A stretch of 14,426 nt of DNA from an uncultured Rickettsiaceae bacterium (lineage in GTDB: Bacteria > Pseudomonadota > Alphaproteobacteria > Rickettsiales > Rickettsiaceae). The notes beneath the pieces are model-generated. The model was not told the origin of the DNA. It worked only from the letters and a program-made list of their open reading frames with translations, and ran no database searches. Made by a program: the position numbers and the translations under genes. Position 1 is the stretch's first letter, and each line of letters opens with the position of its first letter. Below are positions 1 through 7,471 of this stretch, piece after piece. Where the stretch lies: assembly GCA_905479885.1 (NCBI GenBank), contig CAJQOE010000046.1, positions 1 through 14,426 of the forward strand, in the 5' to 3' direction.

Positions 1-49
1 TATTCTTTAGCTGGAAGTTCAATTTTAATTAAACTCAGAGGTGACAATT

Positions 50-508
50 ATGACATTTAACTTACCAAACCTAAGTTCTGTTTTGCATCAAACAACTAAA
101 GATAGAAAAAAGAGTAGTCCTATTCTAGATGATTTATTCTATGATTTAGAGCGTTATTTTTCTTCTCCTAATAAAGAGCCAAGATTTTATTCTCAAATAA
201 ATGTTTCTGAAAGCAACTCAAAATACCATATATGTCTTTATCTACCAAAGGTTAATAAAAAAGATATAGATGTTCAGATTGATAATAACATTATAACTAT
301 TAGAGGTAAAAAGCAATTTGATAAAGAGCATAATTATAATCACTGTCATATTTATGAAAGTTATTATGAGGATTTTCGAAGAGCAATCAATTTCCCTGTT
401 GATTCAGATATAGATACAGTAGAAACATCTTTTAAAGATGGAGTATTGCAAATTATGGTTTCTAAAAGTGCTAATTCTCATGTTAAATCTATTGAAATTA
501 AGGAATAA
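50..508 (+). CDS. Small heat-shock protein (Hsp20 / alpha-crystallin family)
   Basis: ATP-independent holdase chaperone that binds unfolding cytoplasmic proteins and keeps them refoldable. The 152-residue protein has a short N-terminal arm (about 1-45), an alpha-crystallin domain (about 46-140) and a short charged tail. Hallmarks are the ESYYEDFRRAINFP stretch (103-116) and the GVLQIMVSK strand (131-139), the family's conserved G-V-L motif. It resembles rickettsial Hsp20/HspC proteins. The start chosen is ATG at 50, because an AGAGGTG ribosome site (37-43) sits 6 nt upstream; an in-frame GTG at 41 lies inside that site and is less likely. The tail lacks a clear I-x-I/V oligomerisation motif; IEI (148-150) may substitute. 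It appears monocistronic, and no heat-shock promoter can be judged because the window starts 49 nt upstream. Confidence 0.93.
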   Translation: MTFNLPNLSSVLHQTTKDRKKSSPILDDLFYDLERYFSSPNKEPRFYSQINVSESNSKYHICLYLPKVNKKDIDVQIDNNIITIRGKKQFDKEHNYNHCHIYESYYEDFRRAINFPVDSDIDTVETSFKDGVLQIMVSKSANSHVKSIEIKE

Positions 509-922
509 TATTATGCAAAATATCAAACGGTGACGCATTAATAATAAGATTCTGTCGCATCTATTATCATTAATTAACTTTGACAATAGATGTGACAGAA
601 TCGCTTAGATCAAACAAAATATTACTACAAATAGCTGGCATTTAAATAAATATTTTTGAGTTCTAGTAGGTTCAACCCTAATCTCTGATTAGTATAAGTT
701 GAAGCTATAATAATAAACTGATACTATCACCTTATTATTAGTAGCTATCGTGACTACAATAAATTAAAGAATAAATATGAAAGACAAAATATATAGCATT
801 ATATGCAATACAGGCTGACATTAGACTAATGGCAAATAAATGATGCACTGCCAGGATCAAAAAAACTGCTACTATTTTTTCATTTAAAAACCTGATTTAC
901 AGGCAATATACAAGAGTGTTAT
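509..922. other. Gene-free spacer with two hairpins
   Basis: No open frame here has both a start with a ribosome site and family resemblance; the longest ATG frame on the plus strand is 13 codons (777-818). The spacer holds the long hairpin 548-602 (listed separately). It also holds a weaker hairpin at 735-762, whose arms TTATTAGTAG and CTACAATAA pair with one bulge around a 9-nt loop. CCTG-ATTTA-CAGG just upstream of the next gene is a minor 4-bp stem. A promoter for the PhnA-like gene must lie here, but I see no convincing -35/-10 pair; CTGACA near 817 has no good partner. Confidence 0.6.
548..602. other. Long imperfect hairpin downstream of hsp20
   Basis: Left arm GATTCTGTCGCATCTATT (548-565) pairs with AATAGATGTGACAGAATC (585-602) over 18 positions with a single mismatch that is a wobble pair in RNA. 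After one mismatch, three more pairs (567-569 with 581-583) extend the stem around an 11-nt loop. It begins 40 nt after the hsp20 stop. It may end or stabilise that transcript, but no T-run follows on either strand, so a classical intrinsic terminator is doubtful. A palindromic repeat element is the alternative. Confidence 0.6.
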
Positions 923-1264
923 ATGACAAATAAAATTCAAGCATGTACTAAATGTGGTATGACAAATATTTATTCCGACGGATGTTTTTTTATCTGCGCT
1001 GATTGTGGCGATGAACAACCCCTTGTCAAAATAGAAGATCCGGAAAATAATGAAGCAATTATCAAAGATGCTAACGGCAATGTCCTTGCTAGTGGTGATA
1101 ATGTCGTTTTAATTAAAGACCTAAAGGTCAAGGGTTCATCCATAAATCTTAAAGGCGGTACAAAAATAAAAAATATACGATTAGTTGACGGCGATCATGA
1201 GGTAGAATGCAAAACAAATGCTGGGCAATTCATGTTAAAAGCCTGTTTTTTAAAAAAAGCATAA
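923..1264 (+). CDS. PhnA/YjdM-family zinc-ribbon protein
   Basis: This 113-residue protein matches the PhnA/YjdM family along its full length. It has an N-terminal zinc ribbon with Cys8-Cys11 and Cys25-Cys28 pairs (a further Cys at 21), then the PhnA domain. Conserved blocks are IKDANGN (47-53), KDLKVKGSS (65-73) and GTKIKNIRLVDGDH (79-92), close to E. coli YjdM. The family is often annotated as an alkylphosphonate-uptake protein, but that name is historical: it is not the phosphonoacetate hydrolase, and its biochemical role is not established. The start at 923 follows an AAGAG ribosome site (912-916) with a 6-nt gap. It stands alone and ends at the shared terminator 1438-1472; no phosphonate genes lie nearby. 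Confidence 0.9.
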   Translation: MTNKIQACTKCGMTNIYSDGCFFICADCGDEQPLVKIEDPENNEAIIKDANGNVLASGDNVVLIKDLKVKGSSINLKGGTKIKNIRLVDGDHEVECKTNAGQFMLKACFLKKA

Positions 1265-1437
1265 TTGGTTTTGTTGGTGATGTACACTATGCACGTAGAG
1301 GCAAAATGTATATTTTTACTAACCTCTGCCCAATAGACTTTTAAAATCTAAAGAAATTTAGGTATAAAAATTTATGGTTTGAAAGCGAATTGAACTTGAA
1401 CTGTAGTAATTGAGATTTAATCTTACAATTTTAAACT

Positions 1438-1472
1438 AAAAAAGTAAGCATCGCTAAAATGCTTACTTTTTT
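1438..1472. terminator. Two-way intrinsic terminator
   Basis: A perfect 14-bp inverted repeat, AAAAAAGTAAGCAT (1438-1451) and ATGCTTACTTTTTT (1459-1472), flanks a 7-nt loop. The terminal A/T runs give a U-tract on either strand. It lies between the convergent PhnA-like gene, which ends 173 nt to the left, and the autotransporter gene, which ends 20 nt to the right. It can therefore stop both transcripts. Confidence 0.9.
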
Positions 1473-1492
1473 ACAAATATAATATGGATACA

Positions 1493-4036
1493 CTAAAAAT
1501 TCATCCTAACTTTTAAAGTGCCTTGATGTCCTATATATTTTTCTGCTAAACGAGCATCATATTCAATACCATATTCCATACGATCATTGTTTCTAGCACT
1601 AATTGCTACTCCTAGATTACCAATAGTTCTTGAAACTCTAGAGGTCCTTGGTATTAGAGTTGGGCCGTCAACACCAACTTGTCTAATATCAACATTTAGT
1701 TTTTTACCATTTAAATCATGGCGAATATTTCCTTGCATCTCAGGAATAATTAGCCAATCTTTATACTCATATGAAGTACTTAATCTAGCACCTATAATAG
1801 CTTCAACACGGTTTACTGCTTTTCTTGTAACCAATAAATTTTGATTCACTGTTCCAGTTTCCTGGTATTTAATTTGATTCATACGGTTATATTCAAAACC
1901 AGCTGTTGGAGTGAATAACATATTACTTCCAATTTTATAATTATAACCTAATAACAATTCACTACCCCATCCATCAGACGTATAATTTGCACGTGCCGTT
2001 GCCATACCGCCAAATTGACGTCCAAGTTCTGAGTTTTTAATCTTACTACGAGCAAATGCTGCCACACCCTGGACAAACCATTTATCACTTAGCTGATATG
2101 TACCATATAATGAACCAACATAAGTGTCTGCTTTACTTCTATCACCTATATTAAGGTCTTTATGCTTAACATCCATTCGAATTGCACTAAAGGCAACACC
2201 AATTGTAGTATCGTCATTAAGCAATGTATCTGCGCCAATTACCCCACCATAATATTGGGCTTTATAACCAGGAGTCAGGCGTCTAACCTTTTGTGTAACT
2301 TCACCATAAAAAGGGCTTACCCAGACACCATGAGCTAGCTCTGCTTCACCGGCTGAAAGGCCCGAAGCATCTGACTGAACTAGTTGCAATGGAGAAGCTG
2401 AAAAACTATTAGCTCTGTCTGAAATAGACTGAGTTGCATTTTCATATATTCTACCTACTGGAGTTGTTGCTAACGCAAGCGCATCTGTATTGGCTAGTCT
2501 GTCTAGTGTTTCTATTGCAGCACTTCCACCTTCAGAAGCTGCAATATTTGTAAGCTCCGTAACCAATGCTGGACTAACTAAAGGTAAATTAGGATTATTA
2601 TCAACTATTTCTGCTAAAACTTCTTCAGGATTATCTACTAAAGTACGTGTTAAGATTCCATCGGCATGACTCCAGATGACAAAAGGATTTACCGGTGAGT
2701 TTAAAGTTACATTACCATTATCAGCCAAGGTAAAGCTTCCTGTCTCGTCGACTTCTACAAATAAATCATAATTCTCAGGAACATTAATTATTGGCAAAGT
2801 AATACCAGCATTTTCTGTTAAATTGATAATAACACCATTCGTGTTATTAACCATATTAAAATTACCTGATTGTTGTTCTATATGTCCAATACCTTGAGCT
2901 TGACTTACAAATAAGGTGTTAAACGTTATATTACCAGCATCATTCACTACACTACCAACTTGCGTTACTGTATTGCCATTTAAATTAAGAATAGTATTAT
3001 TTAAATGTTCTGTTGCATTATTCACGCTGACTAACGTAATATTATTTTGTATATCAGCTTTGACTGAACCGAAACGTATTTCACCACTATATATATTAGC
3101 GCGCAAAATACTGGTTTTAGTAGCATCACCACCTTCAAATGTTACTGTATTTAGCGGAAGATTAGCTTCTCCTATAGGTTTATTGGCGGTGGCCCCTGGT
3201 TTAAATATTAAATTACCGGTATTTGCACTATCTGTAGTAACTGCTGCGTCTAAAACAGAACCATCGGTAAAAGTGGCTTGAGCAGGGTTATTAACATCCT
3301 CAAATGTCATTGTTGTTGCAGTAACAGTTCCACTAAAGGTAGGGCTGGCATCGACGTTAAGTACTATATTTTCATCAACCTGTACGTCACTTAAAAATAA
3401 TACCTTTGATGCATTGCTGATATTAATCAATCTTGAATTAAATGTGCTCTCAAATGTAACGTCTGTAGATCCAATAAAAGTCTTATCAGCGGTCACTGGC
3501 CCCTTAAACATTATTGATTTAACGTGATTTATATTAAGTCCCCTCGATATATCTAGTTTACCATGAAAGACAGGAATGGCATTACCTTCAATGTTAACAG
3601 TTTTATTCACTTTAACATCTAGATAAAATTCTGGTTTAGCATCATTATAAACAGTTAAATTATCAGTGGTTAGCTTATTTTTAAATATCGGTGCTGATTG
3701 TCCATAAATATTTACTTGTCCCTCTAAACTATTATCAACAACTTGTACCGTACCCAAAAAAGTCGGTGTAGCTGTATCATATATATTTAAAAGTGTATCT
3801 TCAGCATTATTTACCACTACGTTTTCTTCAAATGTAGTGGTAGAAGAACCATTAATATCTAAAAGACGATTACAAACAACTAAAGCAGTTACTGTACTAT
3901 TATCATTATTATAGCTACAATTTGGCATTTGAACTACTACTGCCGCTTCAGCCTGCGGTGTATAAGCTACAAACATTACGCTTGTTACAAGCAATGATGT
4001 TGCCAATGATTGTGTAATTTTATTTTTTTTATTCAT
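1493..4036 (-). CDS. Sca/OmpB-like autotransporter (type V secretion)
   Basis: An 847-residue surface protein that exports its own N-terminal passenger through a C-terminal beta-barrel in the outer membrane. The signal peptide covers residues 1-31: NKKNK is basic, a hydrophobic core follows, and A-E-A fits cleavage between 31 and 32. The passenger (32 to about 565) carries a regular phenylalanine every 18-25 residues between 69 and 256, typical of a beta-solenoid. The barrel starts near GVWVSPFYGEV (570-580) and ends with MEYGIEYDARL (820-830) and terminal LKVRMNF, closely resembling rickettsial Sca/rOmpB barrels. The only two cysteines are C40 and C55, close together at the passenger's start. 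In rickettsiae such proteins mediate adhesion, but the passenger here is short compared with OmpB (over 1,600 residues) and its ligand cannot be inferred. The ribosome site is weak (AAAG). The gene diverges from cydA and ends at the shared terminator. Confidence 0.93.
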   Translation of the reverse strand: MNKKNKITQSLATSLLVTSVMFVAYTPQAEAAVVVQMPNCSYNNDNSTVTALVVCNRLLDINGSSTTTFEENVVVNNAEDTLLNIYDTATPTFLGTVQVVDNSLEGQVNIYGQSAPIFKNKLTTDNLTVYNDAKPEFYLDVKVNKTVNIEGNAIPVFHGKLDISRGLNINHVKSIMFKGPVTADKTFIGSTDVTFESTFNSRLINISNASKVLFLSDVQVDENIVLNVDASPTFSGTVTATTMTFEDVNNPAQATFTDGSVLDAAVTTDSANTGNLIFKPGATANKPIGEANLPLNTVTFEGGDATKTSILRANIYSGEIRFGSVKADIQNNITLVSVNNATEHLNNTILNLNGNTVTQVGSVVNDAGNITFNTLFVSQAQGIGHIEQQSGNFNMVNNTNGVIINLTENAGITLPIINVPENYDLFVEVDETGSFTLADNGNVTLNSPVNPFVIWSHADGILTRTLVDNPEEVLAEIVDNNPNLPLVSPALVTELTNIAASEGGSAAIETLDRLANTDALALATTPVGRIYENATQSISDRANSFSASPLQLVQSDASGLSAGEAELAHGVWVSPFYGEVTQKVRRLTPGYKAQYYGGVIGADTLLNDDTTIGVAFSAIRMDVKHKDLNIGDRSKADTYVGSLYGTYQLSDKWFVQGVAAFARSKIKNSELGRQFGGMATARANYTSDGWGSELLLGYNYKIGSNMLFTPTAGFEYNRMNQIKYQETGTVNQNLLVTRKAVNRVEAIIGARLSTSYEYKDWLIIPEMQGNIRHDLNGKKLNVDIRQVGVDGPTLIPRTSRVSRTIGNLGVAISARNNDRMEYGIEYDARLAEKYIGHQGTLKVRMNF

Positions 4037-4176
4037 AAGCTTTGTATATCTATATTAATTTTATTAATACACAAGGTTAGCACTGATTCAAATTACAAAA
4101 CATTTTAAATAACCATAATAATACGACCAAATTTAATGCAGTGTTATATAAGTTACAACTAACTCATAGGGTTATT

Positions 4177-4202
4177 GCATATTATGCTAGAAAATAATAT
4201 GC
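4177..4202. promoter_or_regulatory. Perfect dyad in the cydA/autotransporter divergent spacer
   Basis: GCATATTAT (4177-4185) is repeated inverted as ATAATATGC (4194-4202) around an 8-nt spacer, 31 nt before the cydA start. The size and place fit an operator or a short hairpin in the cydA leader. The spacer also contains -10-like hexamers (TATTAT at 4180, TAATAT at 4195), so the dyad probably overlaps the cydA promoter. No regulator-specific consensus is recognisable. Role inferred from position and symmetry only. Confidence 0.45.
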
Positions 4203-4233
4203 TACTAGTATCAACCTATGAAGTACAAATATC

Positions 4234-5571
4234 ATGCTAGATTTAGATCCAGTATTACTCGCGCGTATACAGTTTGCTTTTACTATTAGTTTTCACATAG
4301 TGTTCCCTTCTTTTACAATTGGGCTTGCAAGTTGGCTGGCCGTAGTAGAATGGCGTTGGCTTAGAACTGGTAATCGGGTATATAAAGAAATATATCGTAT
4401 GTGGATCAAAATTTTTGCTATCTGCTTTGGACTTGGAGTAGTGTCCGGCATTGTTATGGCTTATCAATTTGGTACGAACTGGTCTGTATTTTCAGATAAA
4501 GTAGGAAACGTCATTGGGCCACTGCTTGGTTACGAAGTGCTAACTGCATTCTTTTTAGAGGCTTCCTTTTTAGGGATTATGCTTTTTGGCTGGGGACGGG
4601 TTAGTAAGAATATGCATTTTGTCTCTACATGCATAGTAGCTGTTGGAACGTTGATTTCTACCTTTTGGATTATCTCTGCAAATAGCTGGATGCAAACCCC
4701 ACAAGGGTTTGAAATTGGCTCAGATGGCCTACTCTACCCAACAAGCTGGATAGAAATTATTTTCAACCCTTCATTTCCCTATCGACTTGCTCACATGGTC
4801 ACGGCCGCATACTTAACTACTGCATTTGTCGTAGGTGGAATTGGTGCATATTATTTATTCCGCAAAGTACATATACCATATGCACGGGTGATGCTTGGTA
4901 TGGCAATGCTTATGGCGGTTTTTATTGCTCCATTACAGCTATTTATCGGCGATGCACATGGGTTAAACACTCTAGAACATCAGCCACGCAAAATAGCGGC
5001 GATGGAAGCAATTTGGGACAATGAAACAGGAGCTGGTTTGCGTTTATTTGCAATTCCTGATCAAAAAAATCAAACCAATCATTACGAAGTTCTTATTCCA
5101 AAACTCGCTAGCCTGATCCTAACGCATGATGCAAATGGAACTATACAGGGCTTAAGTAATTGGGCGCCAGAAGACCAGCCACCCGTGACAATTATTTTCT
5201 GGTCGTTTAGAGTTATGGTAGCTATAGGGTTAGCAATGATCCTTACCGGGGTATTCGCTGTGATTTTATATTTTCGCAAACGACTGTTTGACACTAGGTG
5301 GTTTCAATATTGGTGCATGCTAATGACCCCTAGTGGTTTTATTGCCATTTTAGCCGGTTGGTTTGTAACAGAAGTGGGGCGTCAACCCTATGTCACTTAT
5401 GGAGTAATCCGTACATCTGACGGCGTCTCACCAGTGATTAGCGAACAAATTGCACTTACCCTACTAGCCTTTATCATCACTTATATATTTATCTTTGGAG
5501 CTGGAAGTTACTATATATTGAAGCTAATTGGCCAAGGGCCTAAGCCACATAAAATAAAAAAAGAGGTTTAA
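4234..5571 (+). CDS. cydA: Cytochrome bd-type quinol oxidase subunit I (short Q-loop, CIO-like)
   Basis: Subunit I of the bd-type terminal oxidase, which oxidises quinol and reduces oxygen to water in the inner membrane; it binds all three hemes. It is 445 residues long, against about 520 in E. coli, because the quinol loop is short, as in cyanide-insensitive (CIO) types. Expected ligands are visible by alignment from memory: His21 (E. coli H19), His187 (H186) and Met328 (M393). Also present are Glu101 and Glu109 (E99, E107), Lys253 and Glu258 in QPRKIAAMEAIW (K252, E257), Arg326, and Glu380/Arg383 in GWFVTEVGRQPY (E445, R448). The last residue of that motif is Tyr386 where GRQPW is usual. 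cydB follows after 1 nt. No strong ribosome site precedes the ATG (GAAG at best), but the N-terminus MLDLDPVLLARIQFAF is the family's usual start. Confidence 0.97.
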   Translation: MLDLDPVLLARIQFAFTISFHIVFPSFTIGLASWLAVVEWRWLRTGNRVYKEIYRMWIKIFAICFGLGVVSGIVMAYQFGTNWSVFSDKVGNVIGPLLGYEVLTAFFLEASFLGIMLFGWGRVSKNMHFVSTCIVAVGTLISTFWIISANSWMQTPQGFEIGSDGLLYPTSWIEIIFNPSFPYRLAHMVTAAYLTTAFVVGGIGAYYLFRKVHIPYARVMLGMAMLMAVFIAPLQLFIGDAHGLNTLEHQPRKIAAMEAIWDNETGAGLRLFAIPDQKNQTNHYEVLIPKLASLILTHDANGTIQGLSNWAPEDQPPVTIIFWSFRVMVAIGLAMILTGVFAVILYFRKRLFDTRWFQYWCMLMTPSGFIAILAGWFVTEVGRQPYVTYGVIRTSDGVSPVISEQIALTLLAFIITYIFIFGAGSYYILKLIGQGPKPHKIKKEV

Positions 5572-5572
5572 A

Positions 5573-6592
5573 ATGTTAGATTTTTCTGCATGGGTAGATT
5601 TACCTTTAGTTTGGGGCGGGATAATTGCTATTGCAGTTTTGCTTTACGTTATTCTTGATGGATTTGATTTGGGTTGTGGAATCCTCTTCCCTTTTGCACC
5701 ATCTGACGATTGTCGCAGCAGAATGATGAATTCCATTGCGCCTTTTTGGGATGGTAATGAAACTTGGTTAGTACTGGGTGGTGGCGGACTACTTGCAGCT
5801 TTTCCTGTAGCCTACGGGGTTATAATGTCTGCATTATATTTGCCTGTTATTATTATGCTGCTTGCTCTGATATTCCGCGGGGTGGCTTTCGAGTTTCGTT
5901 TTAAAGCCCACGGCAAACAACGCAAAATATGGGACATATCATTTCATATTGGATCAATACTAGCAGCTTTCATGCAAGGAGTGATTTTAGGAAACTTTGT
6001 ACAAGGAATAGAAGTTGAAAATCGTAGCTTTGCTGGTGGCCCGCTTGATTGGGCCAATGGTTTTAGCATTATCACAGGCTTATCTATGATTTTTGGTTAT
6101 GCCCTACTTGGAGCTACATGGCTAATTATGAAAACCGAAGATATCACGCAAGCATGGGCTAGGTCTGTAGCTTCTTATGTTCTTGGATATGTTTTGTTAT
6201 CAATGGTTATTATAAGCATATCTACGCCATTTGTTGATCAGGGTGTTACCGATTTATGGTTTAGTTTTCCCACTTTCTTTTATTTATTACCTATTCCTCT
6301 TACAACAGGAGCCGCCTTCATATTACTATGGAAGGATTTGCACTCGTCCCACGAATCAAGACCATTTTTTATTTCAATAGCTTTGTTCCTGCTTGGTTAT
6401 TTAGGTTTAGGTATAAGCTTGTATCCTTGGATAGTGCCATTTAAATTTACTATTTGGCAAGCTGCCTCTGCACCGACCTCACAATCTTTATTATTAATTG
6501 GTATAATAATTTTCTTGCCGATTATTTTTGCTTATACTGTGTATAATTATTATGTATTCCGAGGTAAGAGTAGCCATGAAAGCATGTACTAA
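5573..6592 (+). CDS. cydB: Cytochrome bd-type quinol oxidase subunit II
   Basis: Subunit II of the same oxidase, a heme-free multispan membrane protein that pairs with CydA. Of its 339 residues, the N-terminal LYVILDGFDLGCGILFPF stretch (about 24-41) and the WDGNETWLVLGGGGLLAAFP block (about 59-78) are family signatures. Some eight to nine hydrophobic segments run to the end. GAGGT upstream gives a good ribosome site, and the gene starts 1 nt after the cydA stop, so the two are surely co-transcribed. Its last 17 nt overlap the start of the next small gene in another frame. A bd oxidase gives a low-oxygen, cyanide-tolerant respiratory branch; rickettsiae usually carry it beside an aa3 oxidase. 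Confidence 0.96.
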   Translation: MLDFSAWVDLPLVWGGIIAIAVLLYVILDGFDLGCGILFPFAPSDDCRSRMMNSIAPFWDGNETWLVLGGGGLLAAFPVAYGVIMSALYLPVIIMLLALIFRGVAFEFRFKAHGKQRKIWDISFHIGSILAAFMQGVILGNFVQGIEVENRSFAGGPLDWANGFSIITGLSMIFGYALLGATWLIMKTEDITQAWARSVASYVLGYVLLSMVIISISTPFVDQGVTDLWFSFPTFFYLLPIPLTTGAAFILLWKDLHSSHESRPFFISIALFLLGYLGLGISLYPWIVPFKFTIWQAASAPTSQSLLLIGIIIFLPIIFAYTVYNYYVFRGKSSHESMY

Positions 6593-6695
6593 GAAACAAA
6601 AACAATGGTTGTGGTTTATCACTTTGTGGCTAGGGGGGCTTGGTAGCGTTATGCTATTATCAACTATTATCAAACTAGCGATGAGAATTTACTAA
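6576..6695 (+). CDS. DUF2474-like small subunit of the bd-type oxidase
   Basis: A 39-residue protein that short-ORF cut-offs easily miss. It has a basic, polar N-terminus (MKACTKKQKQ) and then WLWFITLWLGGLGSVMLLST (11-30), one membrane span, and ends KLAMRIY. Length, layout and the W-x-W-F-I-x-L-W-L-G pattern fit DUF2474 proteins, which typically follow cydB in CIO-type operons and play the part of CydX in E. coli: a single helix that stabilises the hemes in CydA. The ATG lies inside the 3' end of cydB (17-nt overlap, different frame), with GAGGTA at 6561-6566 as ribosome site. It ends 8 nt before the terminator stem, so it closes the operon. Function is by family and context; the sequence match is by eye. 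Confidence 0.83.
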   Translation: MKACTKKQKQWLWFITLWLGGLGSVMLLSTIIKLAMRIY

Positions 6696-6702
6696 GAGTA
6701 AT

Positions 6703-6743
6703 AAAAGAAAGACCCTCTTCTGGTGAAGCAAGGCCTTTCTTTT
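6703..6743. terminator. Intrinsic terminator between the cyd operon and hpf
   Basis: AAAAGAAAG (6703-6711) pairs with CTTTCTTTT (6735-6743); a few inner pairs (CC with GG) partly extend the stem. T-runs follow on both strands. It sits 8 nt after the small oxidase gene and 17 nt past the stop of the convergent hpf gene, and can serve both. Confidence 0.8.
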
Positions 6744-6759
6744 TAAACAAAAAATAAGT

Positions 6760-7332
6760 TTATTGAGAATCAACCCAAGAAATATTACCGTCTTTACGGT
6801 GATATACTACGTTCACTCTACCAGTTTTTGCATTCTTGAACATCAACGCAGGAAGATTTTGTAAATCCATTTTCATAACTGCCTCACCTACAGTAAGTTG
6901 TAATACTTGGGTAGGTGCTTCCGCTATGATTGCTGGATTATCGACATCAACTTCAATTTCCTCTGTTGTTATTGCTGGAGAAATAATATATTTTACTGCA
7001 TCCGGAGTGATTTCTGAAACTTTCATCTGTTTATGATGATCTTTTAACTTGGATTTATACTTACGCATTTGCTTTTCTATCTTGCTAAGCGCAATGTCAC
7101 AAGCATTATATACTTCATCAGATGACGCATTACTCTTGATCACCATATGACGTCCAGTACCGTCGTTTACTATAATGTCGCAAAGAAATTCATGCCCTTG
7201 TTTAGCAAAACGTATCTGAGCACTAGGTGCATTTTCAAAATATTTACGAACTACTTCATTGGCTCTAGACCTTGCATATTCCTGTAAGGACTCACCTACC
7301 GACATATGTTTACCTGATACTTCTATTTGCAT
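6760..7332 (-). CDS. hpf: Long-form ribosome hibernation promoting factor
   Basis: Binds the 30S decoding region of idle ribosomes and pairs them into inactive 100S dimers, protecting them in slow growth. The 190 residues match the long form: an N-terminal S30AE domain (about 2-97, with the basic helix KIEKQMRKYKSKL at 84-96), an acidic linker (about 105-140) and the C-terminal dimerisation domain (about 143-188, with LQNLPALMFKNAKTGRVNVVY at 157-177). The start follows a GGGAG ribosome site 9 nt upstream. In many alphaproteobacteria hpf lies near rpoN; here it does not. Upstream lies an inverted repeat (7385-7413) that may regulate it. Confidence 0.95.
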   Translation of the reverse strand: MQIEVSGKHMSVGESLQEYARSRANEVVRKYFENAPSAQIRFAKQGHEFLCDIIVNDGTGRHMVIKSNASSDEVYNACDIALSKIEKQMRKYKSKLKDHHKQMKVSEITPDAVKYIISPAITTEEIEVDVDNPAIIAEAPTQVLQLTVGEAVMKMDLQNLPALMFKNAKTGRVNVVYHRKDGNISWVDSQ

Positions 7333-7384
7333 ATTTATTTTCTCCCTATTATTGGTTATGTCAATTGCATACCATATAACTAGT

Positions 7385-7413
7385 ATATACCTTTATGAAT
7401 TTCAAGGGTATAT
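7385..7413. promoter_or_regulatory. Inverted repeat upstream of hpf
   Basis: ATATACC (7385-7391) and GGTATAT (7407-7413) form a perfect 7-bp dyad with a 15-nt spacer, 53 nt upstream of hpf. On the minus strand the spacer begins CTTGAAA, which equals the -35 box of sigma-32 promoters, but I find no matching -10 at the right distance. Read this as a possible operator or promoter region of hpf; support is sequence symmetry and position only. Confidence 0.3.
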
Positions 7414-7471
7414 TAAATTTATAATAGAATTCTTCTAGTATTTTTCTATCTGAATGTCTAGATTAAGACTG

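Noticed and set aside
404..586. Minus-strand frame of 60 codons over the hsp20 end and hairpin
   Set aside because: It overlaps hsp20 in antisense, and its first codons come from the hairpin arm; no ribosome site and low-complexity sequence.
661..690. tRNA-like T-arm (GGTTCAACCC)
   Set aside because: The flanking stem is only four pairs and no acceptor, D or anticodon arms can be placed around it.
2916..3281. Open frame of 121 codons on the plus strand, antisense to the autotransporter gene
   Set aside because: It lies wholly within a well-supported gene, has no ribosome site and no family likeness; it is a by-product of the passenger's codon pattern. The same holds for the antisense frame at 1587-1844.
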